Below are positions 26,368 to 36,184 of a stretch of DNA of 64,000 bases, piece by piece. The DNA lies in NCBI GenBank assembly GCA_009926935.1, contig RFNZ01000002.1, forward strand, positions 25,473-89,472, in the 5' to 3' direction. A program made the translations under genes and the position numbers. The notes under the pieces are model-generated. The model saw nothing but the letters and a program-made list of their open reading frames with translations, was not told the DNA's origin and did no database searches. This DNA comes from Pseudomonadota bacterium. Lineage in GTDB: Bacteria; Pseudomonadota; Alphaproteobacteria; Micavibrionales; UBA1664. The first letter of the stretch is position 1, and each line of letters starts with the position of its first letter.

Positions 26368-28665
26368 TTAGAAACGTGTACCGAAGCTGAAACGGAATTT
26401 CTCTTCCTTATCGTAGTCTTCGCTTACGTACGGCTCGGCATAGTCAAGACGGATAGGCCCAAAAGGCGAGCGCCATGATACACCAAGGCCAGCCGCCATG
26501 CGCAACGTATTCTCATCAACAATACGGACATCTGTCTCATCAATCGACCATAGCGACCCAAAGTCGTTAAAGGCATGACCTTTGACGCCAAGCTCTTCAG
26601 GTAAACCGAGAGGGAAGCTCATTTCAACGGAACCGCGATAGAAAAGATTGCCGCCCAAAGCGTCATCCGTACCTATGTCGCGCGGACCAATACCGGAATT
26701 GCTGAAACCACGCAGCGAGTTGCCGCCGATGAAGAAACGCTCGTTGATGCGCGTATCGTCATCACCCCAGCCGCTAATCGCGCCGGTCTCAATCAAACCG
26801 TTCAAGATCCAGTCTTTTGTAATGGGGTAATAGGCATTGGTACCGATCTTGCCAGAAATATATTCGGCATCGCCGCCAAGGCCGGCAAATTCGGCATCAA
26901 GCCACGATGTAAACCCGCGTGTTGGGTAAAGGGCCGAGTCACGCGTATCGTAAACAAGCCTTTGCGAAAAAGCTGAAGTCAGGCGTTCGCCTTCCTGTTC
27001 GCGGATAAAGCGCGAGGCATCAGCTTCAACATTTTCAATGTTGTTGTTTTCAAGCCTGTAGCGCAGCGTCTGTCGCAGGTTCTGCGAAAGCGGATAACCA
27101 ATACGTAAGGCTCCGCCCGTACGCTTCTGGTCATACGAGCTCTCGCTTTGCAGATCGCGCGTGGTGTGAAAAGCATCAATCCCTGCCGAAAGATCACGGT
27201 CAAGGAAGTATGGCTCGGTAAACGAAACATCAAACTCCGTACGCTCGCCGGACACTGCCGTCGAGAATGCGAGTTCTTGGCCCTTGCCAAGGAAGTTGCG
27301 CTCCTTGATACCGAAATCGGCCAAAGGCCCTTCGGAGGTCGAGAAACCGGCCCCGAGCGAAATCTCACCCGTCGATTTTTCCTGAACATCAACTTCAACA
27401 ACCGTCTGGTCAGGCGCACTGCCCTGTGTCGGGCGCACTTTGACCTCGTCAAAAAAGTCGAGGTCCTTGAGTTTGTTTTCGGCCTTGGCCACCTTTGTTT
27501 TGCTGAAGGCATCACCCTCGGCCAGCTCAAACTCGCGGCGGATAACCTTGTCCTGCGTCCTGACGTTGCCTTTGATATCGATACGTTCAACATAAACCTT
27601 AGGTGTCGGTGCCGTGCGGAAAACGATATCAACAGTCTGTGAATCCGGATTGCGCTGTATGTCCGGTGTCACGGCCAAAAAGTTTTGTTCCGTCTGGCCA
27701 AGCGCATTGGTCATGGCATCAACCACATCCTGCACTTCATCGGCATCATACCAGTCACCGGCATCAATCGTGTTTTCCGATTCAATAATTTTCGGGTCTG
27801 CATCGCGCAAGGCCGACGCATCAACCGAAACATTACCGACTTTATACCGCTGGCCTTCATCAACCGTGAACGTCACGAAGAAGGACTCTTTATCCGGTGT
27901 AAGCTCGGCCACCGAGGATACAACCCGGAAATCCGCATAACCTTCGCGCAAGTAAAAGCGGCGCAGAAGTTCCTGGTCATAGGCAAGGCGGTCACCGTCA
28001 TAACGGTCGTTGTTGGACAGGAACCTGAACCAGCGCGACTCCTTCGAGGCGATGACTTCACGCAGAGAGTCGTCCGAAAATTCGGTATTTCCAACAAACT
28101 TGACCCCGCGAATTTCCGATTCCGGCCCTTCGTTCACTTCAAAAACAAGGTTCACGCGATTTTGGTCAAGACGAATGACTTTTGGCTCCACAGCCACAGA
28201 ATAGCGGCCTTGACGGCGGTAGACATCCTGCAAGCGTTCAACGTCAGCCAGAATGGTATTACGGGCAAGCACGTTACGGGGGCGCGAGGCCACTTCCGCC
28301 ATCAGTTCGTCGTCCTTGATCTCGTCATTTCCTTCAAAGGCAATCTGGTTGATGAGCGGGTTCTCAACTACGTTCACAACAAGCACACCGCCCTTGGGCT
28401 GGATATTCACATCGGCAAAAAGGCCCGTACCATAAATGGCCTTGGCGGATTCAGAAAGCGCCTCTTGGTTATAATTGTCGCCGGGCTTAACAGTCATGTA
28501 GGAAAGCACAGTCGCAGGATCAACACGCTCCGTGCCTTTGACTTCCACACGGGAAACCATCCCGGTCTCCTGAGCAAACACAGGCTTTGAAATCAGGACG
28601 GGCGTAAGGGATACAACCGCACAGACAGCAGCCAGAGAGACAGCGTAACGAAGTTTTGTTTTCAT
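26368..28665 (-). CDS. bamA: Outer-membrane assembly factor BamA
   Basis: Central component of the beta-barrel assembly machine. After a signal peptide ending near VFAQE there are five POTRA domains (about residues 35-430, each with the beta-alpha-alpha-beta-beta pattern) and a 16-strand barrel of the bacterial surface antigen family, with the conserved RGF loop visible as GNSLRGFSNSGIG and the terminal strand ending in Phe (FRFSFGTRF). At 765 residues it is typical. It is cotranscribed with skp and lpxD and preceded by rseP after about 100 bases. Confidence 0.96.
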   Translation of the reverse strand: MKTKLRYAVSLAAVCAVVSLTPVLISKPVFAQETGMVSRVEVKGTERVDPATVLSYMTVKPGDNYNQEALSESAKAIYGTGLFADVNIQPKGGVLVVNVVENPLINQIAFEGNDEIKDDELMAEVASRPRNVLARNTILADVERLQDVYRRQGRYSVAVEPKVIRLDQNRVNLVFEVNEGPESEIRGVKFVGNTEFSDDSLREVIASKESRWFRFLSNNDRYDGDRLAYDQELLRRFYLREGYADFRVVSSVAELTPDKESFFVTFTVDEGQRYKVGNVSVDASALRDADPKIIESENTIDAGDWYDADEVQDVVDAMTNALGQTEQNFLAVTPDIQRNPDSQTVDIVFRTAPTPKVYVERIDIKGNVRTQDKVIRREFELAEGDAFSKTKVAKAENKLKDLDFFDEVKVRPTQGSAPDQTVVEVDVQEKSTGEISLGAGFSTSEGPLADFGIKERNFLGKGQELAFSTAVSGERTEFDVSFTEPYFLDRDLSAGIDAFHTTRDLQSESSYDQKRTGGALRIGYPLSQNLRQTLRYRLENNNIENVEADASRFIREQEGERLTSAFSQRLVYDTRDSALYPTRGFTSWLDAEFAGLGGDAEYISGKIGTNAYYPITKDWILNGLIETGAISGWGDDDTRINERFFIGGNSLRGFSNSGIGPRDIGTDDALGGNLFYRGSVEMSFPLGLPEELGVKGHAFNDFGSLWSIDETDVRIVDENTLRMAAGLGVSWRSPFGPIRLDYAEPYVSEDYDKEEKFRFSFGTRF

Positions 28666-28768
28666 AAGATATCCAGTCTATTATGGCAGGAGATTAGCCC
28701 GTGGAATCGCTAGTGACAAGGCTAAGCCGAGCAACCCCAAAAAACAAGGGGCAAGGCCGAATTTCCGC

Positions 28769-30151
28769 CTACTTGCTGAGCTGTATGACATCATTCAGGT
28801 TGGCAAAGACCATAAGAGCGATGAGCAATACAAACCCGAACCTCAGCGCCGCATCCTGAATCCTCTCGGGGATAGGCCGCCCGCGCAAAGCTTCAAGCGC
28901 ATAAAACAGCAAATGCCCGCCATCAAGCATGGGTATCGGCAAAAGGTTGATAAGCCCGAGATTGATCGAAAGCATCGCAGCCAGTATCAGCAATGAAAGC
29001 GCACCCTGTTGGGCCGCATCGCCTGTCACGGCCCCAATGCGTATAATGCCGCCTAGCTCCTGCGCGCTGCGTGTTCCGATGATGATTTGCCCAAGCGACT
29101 GCAATGTGCCGACGGATATAAACCACGTCTCGCGCAATGCCTCGGCAATAGCGGCGCCGGCCGCAAGCGATACAACCTCGTTTTCAAGGCGCGGTGCCAG
29201 CAGTATCGCATCGGCCCCCTCGCCCTTTCCTGTCAAAAACGGCTCGTTCAGCTCCGGCTGTAGCATGACCCGTATATCTTGAGGCGGTATACCGCCAACT
29301 TCCTTCATACTCAGGGTAACGCTCTGGCCCATCTTGCGCTTAAGGCGCTGGGCAATATTGCCCTTGCGGCCATCAACAGCCTCTATGGAATCAATCGAGA
29401 CGCCAAGCCCCGGCCCAATCAACCCGAGAAGCCCACGCGAATGAGAAAAGCCAAACCGGTCTGTCACGGTATCAAGGCGCGGCTTGACCTGATCAAGCGT
29501 CATGAGCTTGCCATCCCGCTCCACTTCAACAACCAAAGGCTTATCAAGCGATATCGCAACAGCACGCTGTATATCTGCAAAACGGCGCACGGGCTCGCCG
29601 TCAATCGCAACAATACGGTCCATGGGTTTGAAACCGGCCTCAGCGCCTGCACCTCCCACAATAACGGCACCCGCAACAGGCGGCGTAACCGGGCGGCCTA
29701 CCGTCGCATAAATCCCGGCTAAAACCACAATCGCAAACAAAAAGTTGATAGCGGGCCCGGCAAAAACAATAGCGGCTCTCTGGCCTACAGACTTGCCGTA
29801 AAAAGCTTGCGACCTCTCTTCAGGGGTCATGGCGCGCAGCTGCTCGTCCTCTTTTACGGACTCCGTAAATTTTGAGCTGGCAGGGTCGGTATCGCCAAAC
29901 ATTTTGACATACCCGCCAAGCGGGATCAGCGCGATCTGCCACTCGGTTCCGTGTTTATCGGTCTTTTTCCAGAGCTGCTTGCCAAAGCCGATCGAAAAAG
30001 TATCAACCTTGACCCCGCACAGGCGCGCAACAATGTAGTGCCCCCACTCGTGAATGAAAACGAGCACGCTGATAACCAGCAGAAAAGGCAAAAGATAAAG
30101 CGTGGTGTTGCCACCCAGCCAGTACATAAAATCGTGAATGGACTCGAACAT
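28769..30151 (-). CDS. rseP: RseP-family site-2 zinc protease
   Basis: Intramembrane metalloprotease of the M50 family, which cuts anti-sigma factors and remnant signal peptides. The first span carries the zinc motif HEWGH (VFIHEWGHYIVARLCGVKV), and a later span carries the second zinc ligand in LINLLPIPMLDGGHLL. One clear PDZ domain (GAVIVGGAGAEAGFKPMDRIVAIDGEPVRRF) lies between, and a second PDZ-like stretch follows. At 460 residues it is normal. It is downstream of dxr by five bases and upstream of bamA, the usual order. Confidence 0.95.
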   Translation of the reverse strand: MFESIHDFMYWLGGNTTLYLLPFLLVISVLVFIHEWGHYIVARLCGVKVDTFSIGFGKQLWKKTDKHGTEWQIALIPLGGYVKMFGDTDPASSKFTESVKEDEQLRAMTPEERSQAFYGKSVGQRAAIVFAGPAINFLFAIVVLAGIYATVGRPVTPPVAGAVIVGGAGAEAGFKPMDRIVAIDGEPVRRFADIQRAVAISLDKPLVVEVERDGKLMTLDQVKPRLDTVTDRFGFSHSRGLLGLIGPGLGVSIDSIEAVDGRKGNIAQRLKRKMGQSVTLSMKEVGGIPPQDIRVMLQPELNEPFLTGKGEGADAILLAPRLENEVVSLAAGAAIAEALRETWFISVGTLQSLGQIIIGTRSAQELGGIIRIGAVTGDAAQQGALSLLILAAMLSINLGLINLLPIPMLDGGHLLFYALEALRGRPIPERIQDAALRFGFVLLIALMVFANLNDVIQLSK

Positions 30152-30156
30152 TCTTC

Positions 30157-31323
30157 CTACGCCGCAAGTTTGAGGGTGTCTGTCATACGCATCCTGATGT
30201 TGGCATCATGCGCCAGGGCATCTTCCAGCGAGATTATGGCAGGCTTGGGGCCATCATTGAGCATTCGCTCGACGTTGTCGAGGATATCTGTAAAGGCAAT
30301 CGAGCGCTTTAAAAACGCATCAACGGCAACTTCGTTTGCCGCGTTAAAAGCAATGGCATCCGCCTGTTGCCCGCTTGCCAGCACCTGCCTCACAAGCCTG
30401 AGCGCCGGAAAACGGGCCGTATCCGGCACGGAAAAATCAAGCCGTGACAGCGTAGCAAGGTCAAGGCGCGCGCCCGATGTCTCAATCCGCTTTGGCCAAC
30501 CGAGGCAAACGGTTATGGGCGTGCGCATATCGGCAGGCCCTAGCTGCGCCATAAATGACCCGTCGGCGTACTCCACCATTCCGTGCACGACAGACTGAGG
30601 ATGAATCAAAACATCGATTTTTTCAGACGGTAGCGCAAAAAGATGATGCGCCTCGATCACTTCCAGCGCCTTGTTCATGAGGGTCGCGCTATCGACCGAA
30701 ATTTTTGGCCCCATCGCCCAGACAGGGTGCGCGCAAGCCATATCCGGCGTGGCCTTTGACATGCGCTCACGCGACCAGTCTCTAAACGGCCCGCCCGAAG
30801 CCGTTAAAACCACGCGCCTGAGGGCAGCGGCATCCTGCCCATGCAGTGCTTGAAAAAGCGCATTATGTTCTGAATCAACGGGCAAAAGCGTAGTGCCTGC
30901 ATCAGCCACAGCCTGCATCATAATACCGCCGGCTGCTACCATCGTTTCCTTATTGGCAAAAGCAACCGTACGGCCGCGCTTGATAGCCGCCATGGTAGGC
31001 ACAAGCCCGGCCACGCCCACAATGCCTGCAACCGTTATCTCGGCATCAAGGGCCGCGGCTTCAATGACGGCAGATTTTCCGGCAGCCACGGCAATCGATG
31101 GCAGATCAGCCAGAGCCTCTTTAAGGCGCGGCAGCGCGGCTTCATCGGCAATGGCAACAAATTTTGGTTTGAACACGCGGGCTTGCTGGATCAGCATATC
31201 TACATTGGCACCGGCAGTAAGCGCCACAACACTAAATTGCTCGCGCCCGTGATGCGCAATCACATCCAGTGTCTGCCGGCCAACAGACCCCGTGGATCCC
31301 AGTATGGTCACACTGCGGCTCAT
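30157..31323 (-). CDS. dxr: 1-deoxy-D-xylulose 5-phosphate reductoisomerase
   Basis: Second enzyme of the methylerythritol phosphate route to isoprenoids; makes MEP with NADPH. Motifs: ILGSTGSVGRQTLDV (NADPH loop), ANKETMVAAGG, LPVDSEHNALFQAL (metal ligands), ASGGPFRDW, HPVWAMGPKISVDSATLMNKALEVIEAH and INPQS-like HPQSVVHGMVEY. The 388-residue length is standard. It overlaps the cdsA stop by ATGA. The isoprenoid product feeds UppS, encoded two genes upstream. Confidence 0.97.
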   Translation of the reverse strand: MSRSVTILGSTGSVGRQTLDVIAHHGREQFSVVALTAGANVDMLIQQARVFKPKFVAIADEAALPRLKEALADLPSIAVAAGKSAVIEAAALDAEITVAGIVGVAGLVPTMAAIKRGRTVAFANKETMVAAGGIMMQAVADAGTTLLPVDSEHNALFQALHGQDAAALRRVVLTASGGPFRDWSRERMSKATPDMACAHPVWAMGPKISVDSATLMNKALEVIEAHHLFALPSEKIDVLIHPQSVVHGMVEYADGSFMAQLGPADMRTPITVCLGWPKRIETSGARLDLATLSRLDFSVPDTARFPALRLVRQVLASGQQADAIAFNAANEVAVDAFLKRSIAFTDILDNVERMLNDGPKPAIISLEDALAHDANIRMRMTDTLKLAA

Positions 31324-32003
31324 GCCGTGGCCTCAAGCACAAAAATGATGGCTGCAAAAACAATGAGCGCCAAAAGCAGCGCATCAATCCGGTCAAGCAA
31401 CCCGCCATGGCCGGGGATGATGTTACCCGTATCCTTAAGCCCCGCCCGACGCTTCAAAACCGATACCAGCAAATCACCGATCTGCCCGATAACGGCCAGC
31501 ACAAGCCCTATGATAAAATGCACCGTATGCGGGTGCGAAACGGGGATAGTCAAGGCCAGCGCCCCATTCTTGCAAAAAGCGGTAATACCGGTCACGACAA
31601 CAGCCGATGCCAAACACCCGCCTATAAGCCCTGCCCATGTTTTATTGGGCGATATTTTAGGCGCCATCTTGGGCCCGCCAATCAGCTTGCCTGCCATGTA
31701 GGCACCGCTATCGCACGCCCAAATGGCAAAAAGCACATATAGCAAAAGATAAAGCCCGTTTTCGGCATGGTCACGCAGCCAGATGGCCGCCGCACAAGCA
31801 CAAACAATATAAACAACCCCCAGCAGCAAAAGCCCCCAGTTTATCCGGCCCCCTCTCAACGACAGGCGCGACCACTCATGGACGGACACGGCAAAAACAA
31901 GCGCCATAAGCCCGTAAAAAACAAACCCTCCCGTCCAGACGGCGGCGATAACGACAGGCGCAAGCACAACTGCGGAAACTATTCGTTTCTGGAGCGTATT
32001 CAT
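31320..32003 (-). CDS. cdsA: Phosphatidate cytidylyltransferase
   Basis: Integral-membrane enzyme forming CDP-diacylglycerol from phosphatidate and CTP. The signature SVLKRRAGLKDTGNIIPGHGG-LLDRID is present near the C-terminus, along with SPNKTWAGLIGG and WACDSGAYMAGKLIGG. About seven spans. I chose the ATG at 32003 (227 residues), which begins four bases after the uppS stop; an in-frame upstream start at 32099 would overlap uppS by 92 bases. At 227 residues the protein is shorter than the E. coli enzyme but fits many alphaproteobacterial ones. Confidence 0.93.
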   Translation of the reverse strand: MNTLQKRIVSAVVLAPVVIAAVWTGGFVFYGLMALVFAVSVHEWSRLSLRGGRINWGLLLLGVVYIVCACAAAIWLRDHAENGLYLLLYVLFAIWACDSGAYMAGKLIGGPKMAPKISPNKTWAGLIGGCLASAVVVTGITAFCKNGALALTIPVSHPHTVHFIIGLVLAVIGQIGDLLVSVLKRRAGLKDTGNIIPGHGGLLDRIDALLLALIVFAAIIFVLEATA

Positions 32004-32007
32004 GAAT

Positions 32008-32742
32008 TCACCCGCCACGGGATGTTTCAGAGACAGGCGACGCATCAATACCGCCAAAGCGCCGCTGGCGCAGAGCAAACTCGGCAAGCGCCGCTTCAAG
32101 ATGCTCTTTTGAGAAATCGGGCCACATCACATCACTGAACACAAATTCAGAGTACGCGCACTGCCAGAGCAAAAAGTTACTGATCCGCTCCTCACCACTG
32201 GTACGTATCAAAAGGTCAGGGTCAGGCAAACCCACGGTCATCAAATGCTGGGCGAGGCTATCCTCGTTTATATCAATGCCTTTTTCAGCCAGCGCCTTTG
32301 CCGCCTGTACGATGTCCTGACGCCCACCGTAATCAAGGGCGATACAGAGCGTCATCGCCGTATTTTTGGCCGTCAGCTTTTCAGTTTCCTCGATCATAGT
32401 CACGATATCTTGAGCAAGACGATCACGACGACCAATAACGCGCAGCCGCATACCGTGCTTATGAAGGTCGGCAGCCTCCGCACGTAAATACATGCGCAAA
32501 AGCCCCATCAGCTCGCCGATCTCACTTTCAGGCCGCGACCAGTTTTCATTGGAAAAACCAAAAAGCGTAAGGCAAGGGATACCTAGCTCACGTGCAGCCC
32601 GCACACAGCGCCTTGCCGCATCAACGCCCTGCTTGTGACCAGCCGTGCGAGGCAGGTTGCGCGCCTTGGCCCAGCGTCCATTACCATCCATGATGACGGC
32701 GACGTGCTGAGGCATGACAGGCTGTGAGGCAGGGCTGGCCAT
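32008..32742 (-). CDS. uppS: Undecaprenyl diphosphate synthase (cis-prenyltransferase)
   Basis: Elongates farnesyl diphosphate with isopentenyl diphosphate to the C55 lipid carrier for peptidoglycan and LPS. Motifs: HVAVIMDGNGRWAKARNLPR (catalytic Asp), GHKQGVDAARR, LTLFGFSNENWSRP and IRTSGEERISNFLLWQ-AYSEF. At 244 residues it is typical. The start shares one base with the frr stop (TAATG), so translation is coupled. Confidence 0.96.
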   Translation of the reverse strand: MASPASQPVMPQHVAVIMDGNGRWAKARNLPRTAGHKQGVDAARRCVRAARELGIPCLTLFGFSNENWSRPESEIGELMGLLRMYLRAEAADLHKHGMRLRVIGRRDRLAQDIVTMIEETEKLTAKNTAMTLCIALDYGGRQDIVQAAKALAEKGIDINEDSLAQHLMTVGLPDPDLLIRTSGEERISNFLLWQCAYSEFVFSDVMWPDFSKEHLEAALAEFALRQRRFGGIDASPVSETSRGG

Positions 32743-33296
32743 TAAACGACCATGATGTCCTTTTCTTTGTCGGCCAGAAGCTTATCGACTTGTGCGATCA
32801 GGTCGTCGGTAGCCTTTTGTACATCGTCATGTTTGCGCTTGGCATCATCTTCCGAGATGAGTTTATCTTTTTCCATCTTCTTAAGCCCGTCCATACCTTC
32901 GCGGCGAACGTTGCGGATAGCCACGCGTGCGCTCTCGGCATATTTGCCAGCAATTTTCTGAAGTTCTTTGCGACGCTCTTCGTTCAGCTGCGGCACCGGC
33001 ACCCTAATGAGGTTGCCGTCTGGCTGAGGGTTCAGGCCTAACCCCGCATCGCGGATCGCCTTTTCAACCGCCTTCGTCATACTGCTGTCCCAGACCGAAA
33101 CTGTGATAAGGCGTGGCTCAGGTACGCTTACAGCGCCCACCTGCTGCAATGGCATCCGCGAGCCATAAGCCTCAACCGTCACGGCATCCAGAAGGCTTGC
33201 CGAAGCGCGGCCGGTGCGCAAACCCGCAAACTCTTTCTTGAGTGTCTCAAGAGATGCCGTCATACGGCGTTTAATATCATTCAAATCAAAAGACAT
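32742..33296 (-). CDS. frr: Ribosome recycling factor
   Basis: Releases ribosomes from mRNA after termination, together with EF-G. The 184 residues show the family pattern: an N-terminal helix ([25 protein letters not shown]), domain II beta strands ([28 protein letters not shown]), [18 protein letters not shown] and the final three-helix arm. AAGGAGAAAC precedes the ATG. pyrH-frr-uppS order is widely conserved. Confidence 0.97.
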   Translation of the reverse strand: MSFDLNDIKRRMTASLETLKKEFAGLRTGRASASLLDAVTVEAYGSRMPLQQVGAVSVPEPRLITVSVWDSSMTKAVEKAIRDAGLGLNPQPDGNLIRVPVPQLNEERRKELQKIAGKYAESARVAIRNVRREGMDGLKKMEKDKLISEDDAKRKHDDVQKATDDLIAQVDKLLADKEKDIMVV

Positions 33297-33308
33297 GGGT
33301 GTTTCTCC

Positions 33309-34070
33309 TTACGAATTCGATACAACGGTACACTTGCCGTCACCCTTGAGTACTTTGGCGAAATTGCCCGTCTCGCGGATGTTAAAAATAACGATAGGCA
33401 CTTTGTTTTCGCGGGCGAGGCTGATGGCAGTAGCATCCATAACTTTAAGGTCTTTGGTCAACACATCCATATAGCTGATATTCTTGAAATGCTCGGCCTT
33501 AGGGTCCTTGAAAGGGTCCGCCGTGTATACGCCGTCAACCTTGGTGCCCTTAAAGATGGCGTCGCAATCCATCTCGGATGCGCGCAAGGCGCCCGTGGTG
33601 TCGGTTGTAAAATAAGGGTTGCCGGTGCCCGCTGCAAAAATAACTACACGGCCCTTCTCCATGTGGCGCATGGCTTTACGGCGGATATACGGCTCGCAAA
33701 TTGCATCCATCCTTATGGCGGATTGCACGCGCGTCTGGACATGGATGTTTTCTAGAGCATTCTGAAGCGCAAGGGCATTGATACAAATACCAAGCATACC
33801 CATGTAATCGGCGGTCGTACGGTCCATCCCTTGAGAGGCACCGGAGACGCCGCGGAAAATATTACCAGCTCCGACAACGATACAGACTTCAATGCCCATA
33901 TCGATGACTTCCTTGACGTCCATCGCAACGCGGTTAACAACCGCAGGGTCGATGCCGAATTCCTTGGTGCCCATCAGCACTTCGCCGGACATTTTCAGGA
34001 GAACACGTTTGTAAGGTAATGCTTTGGAATTTGCGGCAGGCATGTTGGTCACTTTCGCAGCGTCGGCCAT
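33309..34070 (-). CDS. pyrH: UMP kinase
   Basis: Phosphorylates UMP to UDP, a step toward the CTP made by PyrG. Motifs: [57 protein letters not shown] and [15 protein letters not shown] chose ATG 34070 (253 residues) as the first methionine codon of the frame; the frame itself opens with an in-frame TTG 27 bases upstream. A hairpin lies between tsf and this gene. Its N-terminus is about 15 residues longer than the E. coli enzyme. Confidence 0.95.
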   Translation of the reverse strand: MADAAKVTNMPAANSKALPYKRVLLKMSGEVLMGTKEFGIDPAVVNRVAMDVKEVIDMGIEVCIVVGAGNIFRGVSGASQGMDRTTADYMGMLGICINALALQNALENIHVQTRVQSAIRMDAICEPYIRRKAMRHMEKGRVVIFAAGTGNPYFTTDTTGALRASEMDCDAIFKGTKVDGVYTADPFKDPKAEHFKNISYMDVLTKDLKVMDATAISLARENKVPIVIFNIRETGNFAKVLKGDGKCTVVSNS

Positions 34071-34140
34071 AGGAAATCCATCTCTTTGAACCAGCAAGGT
34101 TTACCAGCCGAAGGGTTGTAATGCAACTCCAAGCGCCCTT

Positions 34141-34179
34141 AAAAACCGAAAATGGCACCGGATAGACGCTCCGATGCCA
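34141..34179 (-). terminator. Hairpin followed by T-rich run between tsf and pyrH
   Basis: On the minus strand TGGCATCGGA-gcgtcta-TCCGGTGCCA forms a 10-base stem with one G-T pair, followed by TTTTCGGTTTTT. This is a rho-independent terminator or attenuator that would reduce readthrough from rpsB-tsf into pyrH-frr. Confidence 0.65.
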
Positions 34180-34208
34180 CTTCCCAGTTCTAGCCGATAA
34201 GGTAAAGA

Positions 34209-35135
34209 TTAAGCGTTGGCAGCCTTTGCAACTTCGGCAGCGAAGTCCGTCTCGTCTTTCTGGACACCTTCACCAAGCGCAAAGCGCTTGAAGCCGACAA
34301 GCTTAACCGGTGCGCCGGCTTCCTTGGCGGCAGCTTCAACAACCTTTGAAATCTTGGTCTCGCCATCCATCACAAAAAGCTGCTCCATCAGAACCACTTC
34401 CTCGTAATATTTGCGGATACGGCCATCCACCATTTTCTGGATGACGTCTTCAGGCTTGCCGCCTGCGCGGGCCTGTTCGGTCAATACGCTGCGCTCACGC
34501 TCAAGCGCGGCGCCATCAACGCTGGCAATATCCAGAAACTCAGGCTTGGCAGCAGCCACATGCATGGCAATTTTTTTACCGACTTCGCGCAGCTTGTCAG
34601 CAGGTGCAGCTGACTCAAGCGCTACCAGCACGCCGATCTTACCGAGGGATGGCAAAATCGCGTTGTGCATGTAAGTGGCAACAAGACCCTGCGAAACCTC
34701 CAAAGAGGCCATGCGGCGCAGGCTCATGTTTTCGCCAATCGTCGCAATCATGTCCGTCAGTGTGTCCGCCACATTCTTGGCACCCATCTGGGTTGCGGCC
34801 AGTTCTTCAACGGTGTTTGGGCCTTTGGCGGCAATCTGGGCTACATCACGTACAAACCCCTGAAACTGCTCGTTGCGGGCAACGAAGTCTGTCTCCGAGT
34901 TGACTTCAACGCAAACAGCGCGTGTTTCTTTGGCATTGGCAGCAATGGCTACAAGGCCCTCGGCTGTCGTACGGCCCGACTTTTTAGCGGCCTTTGAAAG
35001 GCCTTTTTTACGAAGCCAGTCAACGGCGGCTTCCATATTGCCGTTGTTTTCTTCAAGCGCTTTTTTGCAATCAAGCATACCGGCGCCAGATGCTTCGCGA
35101 AGGTCTTTGATCATGGATGCAGTGACTTGTGTCAT
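34209..35135 (-). CDS. tsf: Translation elongation factor Ts
   Basis: Nucleotide exchange factor for EF-Tu. Opening [29 protein letters not shown] contains the family's N-terminal UBA-like domain; [14 protein letters not shown] is the EF-Tu-contacting signature (DFV). 308 residues, normal for this class. It follows rpsB after about 60 bases that include a strong GC hairpin. Confidence 0.97.
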   Translation of the reverse strand: MTQVTASMIKDLREASGAGMLDCKKALEENNGNMEAAVDWLRKKGLSKAAKKSGRTTAEGLVAIAANAKETRAVCVEVNSETDFVARNEQFQGFVRDVAQIAAKGPNTVEELAATQMGAKNVADTLTDMIATIGENMSLRRMASLEVSQGLVATYMHNAILPSLGKIGVLVALESAAPADKLREVGKKIAMHVAAAKPEFLDIASVDGAALERERSVLTEQARAGGKPEDVIQKMVDGRIRKYYEEVVLMEQLFVMDGETKISKVVEAAAKEAGAPVKLVGFKRFALGEGVQKDETDFAAEVAKAANA

Positions 35136-35165
35136 TTTATTTATCTCTCGTCAGGTGGGAGGTGG

Positions 35166-35190
35166 AAAAGGCGCGGTTTTCGCCGCGCCC
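35166..35190 (-). terminator. GC-rich hairpin between rpsB and tsf
   Basis: On the minus strand GGGCGCGG-cgaaaa-CCGCGCC followed by TTTT. It resembles a partial terminator. In several bacteria the rpsB-tsf gap holds an attenuator that sets the S2:EF-Ts ratio; that role here is inferred from position and structure. Confidence 0.55.
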
Positions 35191-35198
35191 TTTATAAA

Positions 35199-36011
35199 TT
35201 AAGCGTTAGCGGCTTTTTTCTTTTTGCCTGCTGCTTCTTCAGCCTTGGCTTCTGCAGCCGGGTTGGCTGGTAGTTCGACTTTAACGTCAACGGCAGCACC
35301 CAGGTCAACGCCGGATTTCGTCATCTCGGCCTGAATACCATCAAGTACGGCAGCCGAAACGAGTTCGCAGTACAGCTCGATCGCGCGCAGTGCGTCGTCG
35401 TTACCGGGGATCGGGAACATGACGCCGTCAGGGTTCGAGTTGGAATCACATACGGCAACGACAGGGATACCCAGAACATTGGCTTCTTTAATCGCGATGT
35501 CTTCCTTGAGCGTGTCAATGATGAAAATGATATCAGGTTGGCCAGCCATATCCTTGATACCGCCGATAACAAGTTCAAGACGCTCTTTCTCGCGGCTGCG
35601 GTCCAAAGCTTCTTTCTTGGTCAGGCCCTGTGCGCCGGAAGCCAGAAAACTGTCCAATTCGCGAAGGCGAGCAATGGCGGTCGAAATCGTTTTCCAGTTG
35701 GTGAGCATGCCGCCGAGCCAGCGGTGGTTCACGTAGTACTGGCCGCATTTTTTAGCAGCTTCAGCTACTTTTTCCTGTGCCTGACGCTTGGTGCCGACAA
35801 ACAGCACGCGGCCGCCACGGGCAGCAGTGTCACGGATGGCCTTGAGAGCAGCAGCGAGCATAGGCTCGGTCTGTTGCAGGTCCATGATGTGGATGTTGTT
35901 ACGAACGCCGAAGATGTATGGTTTCATCTTTGGGTTCCAGCGACGCGTATTGTGACCGAAGTGAACGCCCGCTTCGAGCAGCTGGCGCATGGTGAATGAT
36001 GGCATAGCCAT
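35199..36011 (-). CDS. rpsB: 30S ribosomal protein S2
   Basis: Component of the small subunit back. Starts [30 protein letters not shown] and continues with the family's [43 protein letters not shown] and [25 protein letters not shown]. The C-terminal tail is Ala/Lys-rich ([15 protein letters not shown]). 270 residues. TAGGAGAAAAATAC precedes the ATG; another in-frame ATG lies two codons on. It is the first gene of the rpsB-tsf transcript and is divergent from the gene at 36185. Confidence 0.97.
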   Translation of the reverse strand: MAMPSFTMRQLLEAGVHFGHNTRRWNPKMKPYIFGVRNNIHIMDLQQTEPMLAAALKAIRDTAARGGRVLFVGTKRQAQEKVAEAAKKCGQYYVNHRWLGGMLTNWKTISTAIARLRELDSFLASGAQGLTKKEALDRSREKERLELVIGGIKDMAGQPDIIFIIDTLKEDIAIKEANVLGIPVVAVCDSNSNPDGVMFPIPGNDDALRAIELYCELVSAAVLDGIQAEMTKSGVDLGAAVDVKVELPANPAAEAKAEEAAGKKKKAANA

Positions 36012-36104
36012 TGTATTTTTCTCCTATAGAACAGTTGTTTCCTCTGCGGGCCTTGGCCTTGTTAGGGGCACTGTTTCAGGAATCCCGCATGTGTGATGGG
36101 CGTT

Positions 36105-36133
36105 CTTATGACGGTTTTAGCCACCAAACGCAA
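36105..36133 (-). promoter_or_regulatory. Weak candidate promoter for rpsB
   Basis: On the minus strand TTGCGT (36133-36128) and CATAAG (36110-36105) are 17 bases apart. Three and four consensus matches respectively. It would leave a 5' leader of about 85 bases before rpsB, enough for an autoregulatory structure. Confidence 0.3.
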
Positions 36134-36184
36134 GGAAAATCGAAAGTGTTTGACGCCTGTCGGTAAATCCTATTTCTATAAGTT

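Noticed and set aside
27685..28590. Long plus-strand frame antisense to bamA
   Set aside because: Composition is that of a shadow of the bamA coding strand; BamA's POTRA and barrel motifs are intact in the minus frame.
36150..36182. TTGACG ... TATAAG as a promoter for the 209-aa gene
   Set aside because: Spacing is 21 bases, outside the usual 16-18 range, and any -10 at proper spacing is poor.
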